DNA of 20,204 nucleotides from Isohypsibius dastychi (lineage: Eukaryota; Tardigrada; Eutardigrada; Parachela; Isohypsibiidae), in the NCBI GenBank assembly GCA_034696485.1, contig JAQIWT010000445.1:1-20204 (forward strand), given 5' to 3'. Position 1 is the first letter of the stretch. Each line of letters begins with the position of its first letter. A program made the translations under genes and the position numbers. The notes under the pieces were generated by a model that was not told the origin of the DNA, did no database searches, and worked only from the letters and a program-made list of their open reading frames with translations. Positions 19,775-20,204 of the stretch are shown in pieces.

Positions 19775-20204
19775 CGTTAACGCACAATAGCATAAAACTA
19801 TGATAAATTAATCCAGTGGAGCGCAGAATAAGTTGGTATGGTTCCATCAATACCAAGGCTTATAATGAGGTCCAAATTGAGAAAACCCACAATCACCGTC
19901 TTTTTTACGATGCGTCGCATATAAGAGGATGATTGTATGCCACTATTTTTTTCAACTCCCACAAATAACCAATTAATCAAAAGCGTTTGGATTGGTAGGG
20001 TAAAAGTAGCGGGGTCTATCAAAAGATATCTGTTCTATGGTCGCTATTATGACGCCAGGTATCGATACGGCCTATTATAGGCGCATTTGGACAAAGCGGT
20101 TCTGATTCATCCGATCAAAATGTTCCTTATCGTCTTTAAAAAGCCTATTAACTCTTCTCTTGCCAGGTCATTTTGGTTACACCGCTTGCCGGGTGGGATT
20201 ATTT
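19775..20204. other. Upstream of the transposase-derived gene; short palindromes
   Basis: No gene is supported. A near palindrome TTGGTAT...AATACCAA lies at about 19832-19857, and GCCTA-TTA-TAGGC at 20069-20081. Neither recurs on the far side of the transposase gene within this window, so they are not shown to be terminal repeats. Confidence 0.4.

Noticed and set aside
19798-20081. Terminal repeats of the transposase gene
   Set aside because: The palindromes upstream have no partner on the other side within the window.

Overview
The window looks like nuclear DNA from a small-genome invertebrate animal. It carries a rhodopsin-like receptor, a CHID1-type GH18 protein, a BEN-domain protein, a RING/TRAF-type zinc-finger protein and a spliced transposase-derived gene. 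Most resolved GT-AG introns are about 46-103 bp, and phases agree across every resolved junction. Acceptors vary (TTTCAG, TCTAG, TGTGTAG, TTACAG), unlike the uniform TTTTCAG of Caenorhabditis. A tardigrade, rotifer or small crustacean would fit; the species cannot be fixed from sequence alone. No tRNA, rRNA, CRISPR array or bacterial operon was seen.

Layout, with every supported gene on the minus strand: a small single-pass membrane protein (235-802, 5' end open); a one-exon protein with a carboxypeptidase-regulatory-like fold plus a YfaP/DUF2135-like domain (2699-3406); an 11-exon CHID1-like gene (4074-6358) with one in-frame TGA; a class A-like GPCR exon set that seems to end inside TM7 (8635-9501); a weak partial gene (12830-13246); a 9-exon RING plus TRAF-like zinc-finger gene of 410 codons (13504-15350); a 7-exon BEN-domain gene of 291 codons (16039-17306); and a Tnp2-like transposase-derived gene (17737-19774) whose 3' part carries a frame break and probable deletion.

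The gaps hold repeats more than genes: a 424-bp foldback/MITE-like element with perfect 19-bp terminal inverted repeats (12033-12456), an interspersed family around 10.0-10.9 kb, a hairpin at 11.3 kb, and a degenerate GGCCCCATAT series inside a CHID1 intron.

The two most striking signals are both in the zinc-finger gene. First, the 10-bp palindrome CTGACGTCAG recurs five times exactly in 2 kb, before the start codon, within introns and across the stop codon. Second, the second intron contains an inverted copy of the start of the next exon, able to fold over the splice acceptor. I see no sign that neighbouring genes form one pathway; this looks like an ordinary stretch of animal genome with unrelated genes and mobile-element debris.
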